Notes under the pieces: generated by a model
Database searches by the model: none
Seen by the model: the letters and a program-made list of their open reading frames with translations, nothing else
What the model was told of the DNA's origin: nothing
DNA from: Chryseobacterium nepalense
GTDB lineage: Bacteria; Bacteroidota; Bacteroidia; Flavobacteriales; Weeksellaceae
Direction of reading: 5' to 3'
DNA: 64,000 bases
NCBI RefSeq assembly: GCF_023195755.1
Contig: NZ_CP096203.1
Coordinates: forward strand, 620,001 to 684,000
Translations under genes and position numbers: made by a program
Shown: one piece after another, positions 61,925 to 64,000 of the stretch
How the letters are laid out: each line of letters opens with the position of its first letter
Position numbering within the stretch: position 1 is the stretch's first letter

Positions 61925-63787
61925 ATGAAAAAATTTCTACATCTTATCATTCTTATAGTATCTTATTCTGCAGCGCAGGCTCCGGCGGGATATTATAATG
62001 GAACTACGGGTTTATCTGGATATGCTTTGAAGTCCAAGCTCCATGATATTATCTCTGAAAAAAATATCAACTGGCACTATGGCGATCTCACCAACTATTA
62101 CAACCAGACTGACCTGGATCGGTATTATGATTATGGTTCTTCTAACACAACTATATTACTGGATATTTATTCTGAAATTCCTTCCGGTCCGGATGCTTAC
62201 GAATATACGACTGCAAATATCATCGGGAACGCCAGCGCGGAAGGCATGGGCTGGAACAGGGAACACATGATGCCTCAAAGTACTTTTTACAGCAATTATC
62301 CTATGTATTCCGATTTATTTTATGTAGTTCCCACCGATGCCAGAATCAATCAGCTGCGGAGCAATTATCCATACGGGATTGCAGGATCTCCGGTTTATTA
62401 TACATTTACCAATTCATCGAAAATCGCAAAATCTGCTATTCCGGGAATGGCTTATACTGGTCGGGTTTATGAGCCGATTGATGAATTTAAGGGAGATGTA
62501 GCAAGAAGTCTCCTTTACTTCGCCGTACGCTATGAGGGGAAACTGGGAACTTTTAATTTTGACAATAATACCAATCCTGCTTCAGATACCAATCCTCTGG
62601 ATGGAACCGAAGAAAGAGCTTATGATCCGGCCTATATTGCGATGCTGCTTCAGTGGCATCAGCAAGATCCTGTTTCTCAAAGGGAAATTGACAGAAATAA
62701 TGCAGTATATGCTATTCAGAAAAACAGAAATCCCTTTATTGATAATCCTTCGTGGGCAAATGCAATCTGGAATCAAACGAGTGACAATACTGCACCACAA
62801 AGCCCTACAAATTTAGCGGTTACACAAAACAGCGCTTACTTTGTTACCCTCAGCTGGACACCAAGTACAAGCACCGATGTATTAGGTTATAAAGTGTACC
62901 AGAATGGAAATCTGGTGGCAACAACAAAGGGGTCTACTTTAAGTGCGGATCATTTAACACCCTCCACCACATATACTTTTACAGTAAAAGCATACGACAA
63001 CGGCTATTTACTTTCTCCAGACAGCAATGCCGTTTCCATGACAACTTTAGCGTCAGATCTCTATGCTAAAGATCTTTTTGTTTCGAAATATCTTGAGGGA
63101 AGTTCGAATAATAAAGGTCTTGAAATCACCAACAGAACAGGCCACGCCGTCAACCTGAGTGATTACAGATTATCTATTCAATTTCCGAGCGGATCCAATT
63201 ATTATTTCCCTGACCCTTATGAACTGGAAGGGATCGTACAGAACAATGAAACATTTGTAGTTTTAAATCCGAATGCTAATTTTTCATGCTATACCATCAA
63301 CCAGGCAAAATTTGCGACAGCGGCTCCACAAATGACATTTTCCGGCAGCCAGTATTTAGAATTAAGATATAAATCTACTACCGTTGATGCAATTGGTGTT
63401 CCTTCCACGAATAATTTTTCGGTATTAGGAAATGTTTCTTTATACAGAAAAGCGGGTATCAACCAGCCTAACACAGTTTTCAATAATAATGAATGGGATT
63501 CTTATCCTTCCGATTACTGCCAGAATCTGGGTGTGCTTTCCGTGTCAGATCTCATTTCATCAGGAAACGCATTCAGAATTTATCCGAATCCGGCCAAAGA
63601 TGAAATATTTGTTGAAGGAAAAACAGATCAGGTTAAGTCGGTACAAATCCTTGATTTTTCAGGAAAGTTGATATATTCTGAAAACTTACCATTTAAAAAT
63701 AAAAAGAGCATTCCTGTACAGAATCTTGTTTCGGGATCTTATCTCCTTAAGATTGATTATGCGGTTTATCAGTTTATTAAAAAATAA
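61925..63787 (+). CDS. Secreted endonuclease I with FN3, lamin-tail and type IX sorting domains
   Basis: 620 residues. Signal peptide MKKFLHLIILIVSYSAAQA. Endonuclease I domain at about 25-265 with the catalytic stretch WNREHMMPQS at residue 109 and the DLFYVVPTDARINQLRSNYPYG and RGDVARSLLYFAVRY parts (EndA/NucM family, sugar-nonspecific DNase). FN3 domain at about 288-375 (TAPQSPTNLAVTQNSAYF), lamin-tail-like domain about 380-505 (DLFVSKYLEGSSNNKGLEITNRTG), then a T9SS sorting domain at about 548-620 (IYPNPAKDEIFVEG ... SGSYLLKIDYAV). Digests extracellular DNA for nutrients or biofilm turnover. Confidence 0.92.
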   Translation: MKKFLHLIILIVSYSAAQAPAGYYNGTTGLSGYALKSKLHDIISEKNINWHYGDLTNYYNQTDLDRYYDYGSSNTTILLDIYSEIPSGPDAYEYTTANIIGNASAEGMGWNREHMMPQSTFYSNYPMYSDLFYVVPTDARINQLRSNYPYGIAGSPVYYTFTNSSKIAKSAIPGMAYTGRVYEPIDEFKGDVARSLLYFAVRYEGKLGTFNFDNNTNPASDTNPLDGTEERAYDPAYIAMLLQWHQQDPVSQREIDRNNAVYAIQKNRNPFIDNPSWANAIWNQTSDNTAPQSPTNLAVTQNSAYFVTLSWTPSTSTDVLGYKVYQNGNLVATTKGSTLSADHLTPSTTYTFTVKAYDNGYLLSPDSNAVSMTTLASDLYAKDLFVSKYLEGSSNNKGLEITNRTGHAVNLSDYRLSIQFPSGSNYYFPDPYELEGIVQNNETFVVLNPNANFSCYTINQAKFATAAPQMTFSGSQYLELRYKSTTVDAIGVPSTNNFSVLGNVSLYRKAGINQPNTVFNNNEWDSYPSDYCQNLGVLSVSDLISSGNAFRIYPNPAKDEIFVEGKTDQVKSVQILDFSGKLIYSENLPFKNKKSIPVQNLVSGSYLLKIDYAVYQFIKK

Positions 63788-63810
63788 TTTTCAAGATATT
63801 AATGAAAGCA

Positions 63811-63849
63811 GGATTCGGGGCTTCAAACTTTGTTTGAAGCCCCGAATCC
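63811..63849. repeat. Perfect 18-bp hairpin after the endonuclease gene
   Basis: GGATTCGGGGCTTCAAAC and GTTTGAAGCCCCGAATCC are perfect inverted copies around TTT. The tail is TTAAATAAAC, poor in T, so termination efficiency is unclear. Could equally be a mobile-repeat palindrome. Confidence 0.65.
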
Positions 63850-64000
63850 TTAAATAAACAGATTACAGCGTACAATTATCCATTCGAAATAATTTATCTT
63901 AATTTCTTTACCCTTTACATCAAAAAGGTTTAAAAACATTCATTAATTTTAGAATTTTACTGTACTATATTTCGTGAAAAATCATTAATTTGGTATTCTC
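63850..64000. other. AT-rich end of the window
   Basis: No gene seen. A near-match to the -7 box, TTAATTTG, lies near 63981-63990, so a gene may start past the window edge. Confidence 0.3.

Noticed and set aside
1-64000. CRISPR array, insertion sequence or defence island
   Set aside because: No regularly spaced repeats, transposase genes or defence-type gene clusters were seen on reading through; the window is almost all core genes.

Overview
The window reads as a chromosomal segment of a Flavobacteriia member, most likely Chryseobacterium or a close Weeksellaceae relative. The reasons are the AT-rich sequence, the many promoters with a TAnnTTTG -7 box (the Bacteroidetes sigma-ABfr type) and few Shine-Dalgarno sites, a type IX secretion component (PorQ) with three secreted proteins carrying C-terminal sorting domains, a fused ResB-CcsA cytochrome c maturation protein, and gene orders usual in this group. 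The species assignment is inference; no 16S gene is present. I see no prophage, insertion sequence, CRISPR array or defence island. Most of the window is core genome.

Layout. 1-8.5 kb: small envelope-stress-like proteins (holin-like, YtxH), cmk, porQ, then pyrH-frr on the other strand, two lipoproteins, an LptF/LptG-type permease and a LolA-like carrier. 8.6-16.4 kb: ftsK with a duplicated fragment of its own 3' end beside it, the 1084-residue ResB-CcsA fusion, and an SPFH protein paired with a ribbon-helix-helix protein. 16.5-20.6 kb: a lysine-to-aminoadipate pair (ALDH7-type dehydrogenase and lysine 6-transaminase), a DUF2007 protein and a GNAT acetyltransferase. 20.7-27.0 kb: a MarR/GbsR-like regulator followed by a complete tripartite RND efflux pump, with a perfect palindrome inside the promoter. 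27.0-28.6 kb: tRNA-Ala(GGC), a lipoprotein and an NlpC/P60 lipoprotein. 28.7-33.5 kb: dapD and four genes for glycan or glycolipid assembly. 33.5-40.7 kb: a complete hisGDCBHAFIE operon with a ribosome-mediated attenuator in front. 40.8-48.1 kb: an M28 aminopeptidase, rplT and rpmI, a membrane glycosyltransferase-like protein, a bulb-lectin lipoprotein, infC and thrS. 49.9-54.7 kb: leuA-leuC-leuD-leuB, with 470 bp of repeat and a candidate structured RNA between leuC and leuD. 54.8-64 kb: a MazG-like/thioredoxin-like/DUF4230 operon, a large secreted metalloprotease, an acyl-CoA dehydrogenase with a DinB protein, and a secreted endonuclease I.

How it works together. Two amino-acid biosynthetic operons (his, leu) sit on the + strand. 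The his leader encodes a 15-residue peptide with four His codons (His-His-Tyr-His-His), followed by mutually exclusive antiterminator and terminator pairings, so histidyl-tRNA supply should control hisG-hisIE directly. Lysine appears at both ends of its metabolism: dapD in synthesis, lat plus the ALDH7 gene in breakdown. PorQ and three sorting-domain proteins (aminopeptidase, metalloprotease, nuclease) outline a type IX nutrient-scavenging secretome.

The most interesting signals are the his attenuator, the structured element between leuC and leuD, the ftsK 3' remnant, the inverted copy of the tRNA-Ala 3' end, the palindromic operator of the efflux operon, and the split of the usual thrS-infC-rpmI-rplT block by two accessory genes. 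Promoters, terminators and RNA structures were called by eye from sequence patterns. No folding or database search was run.
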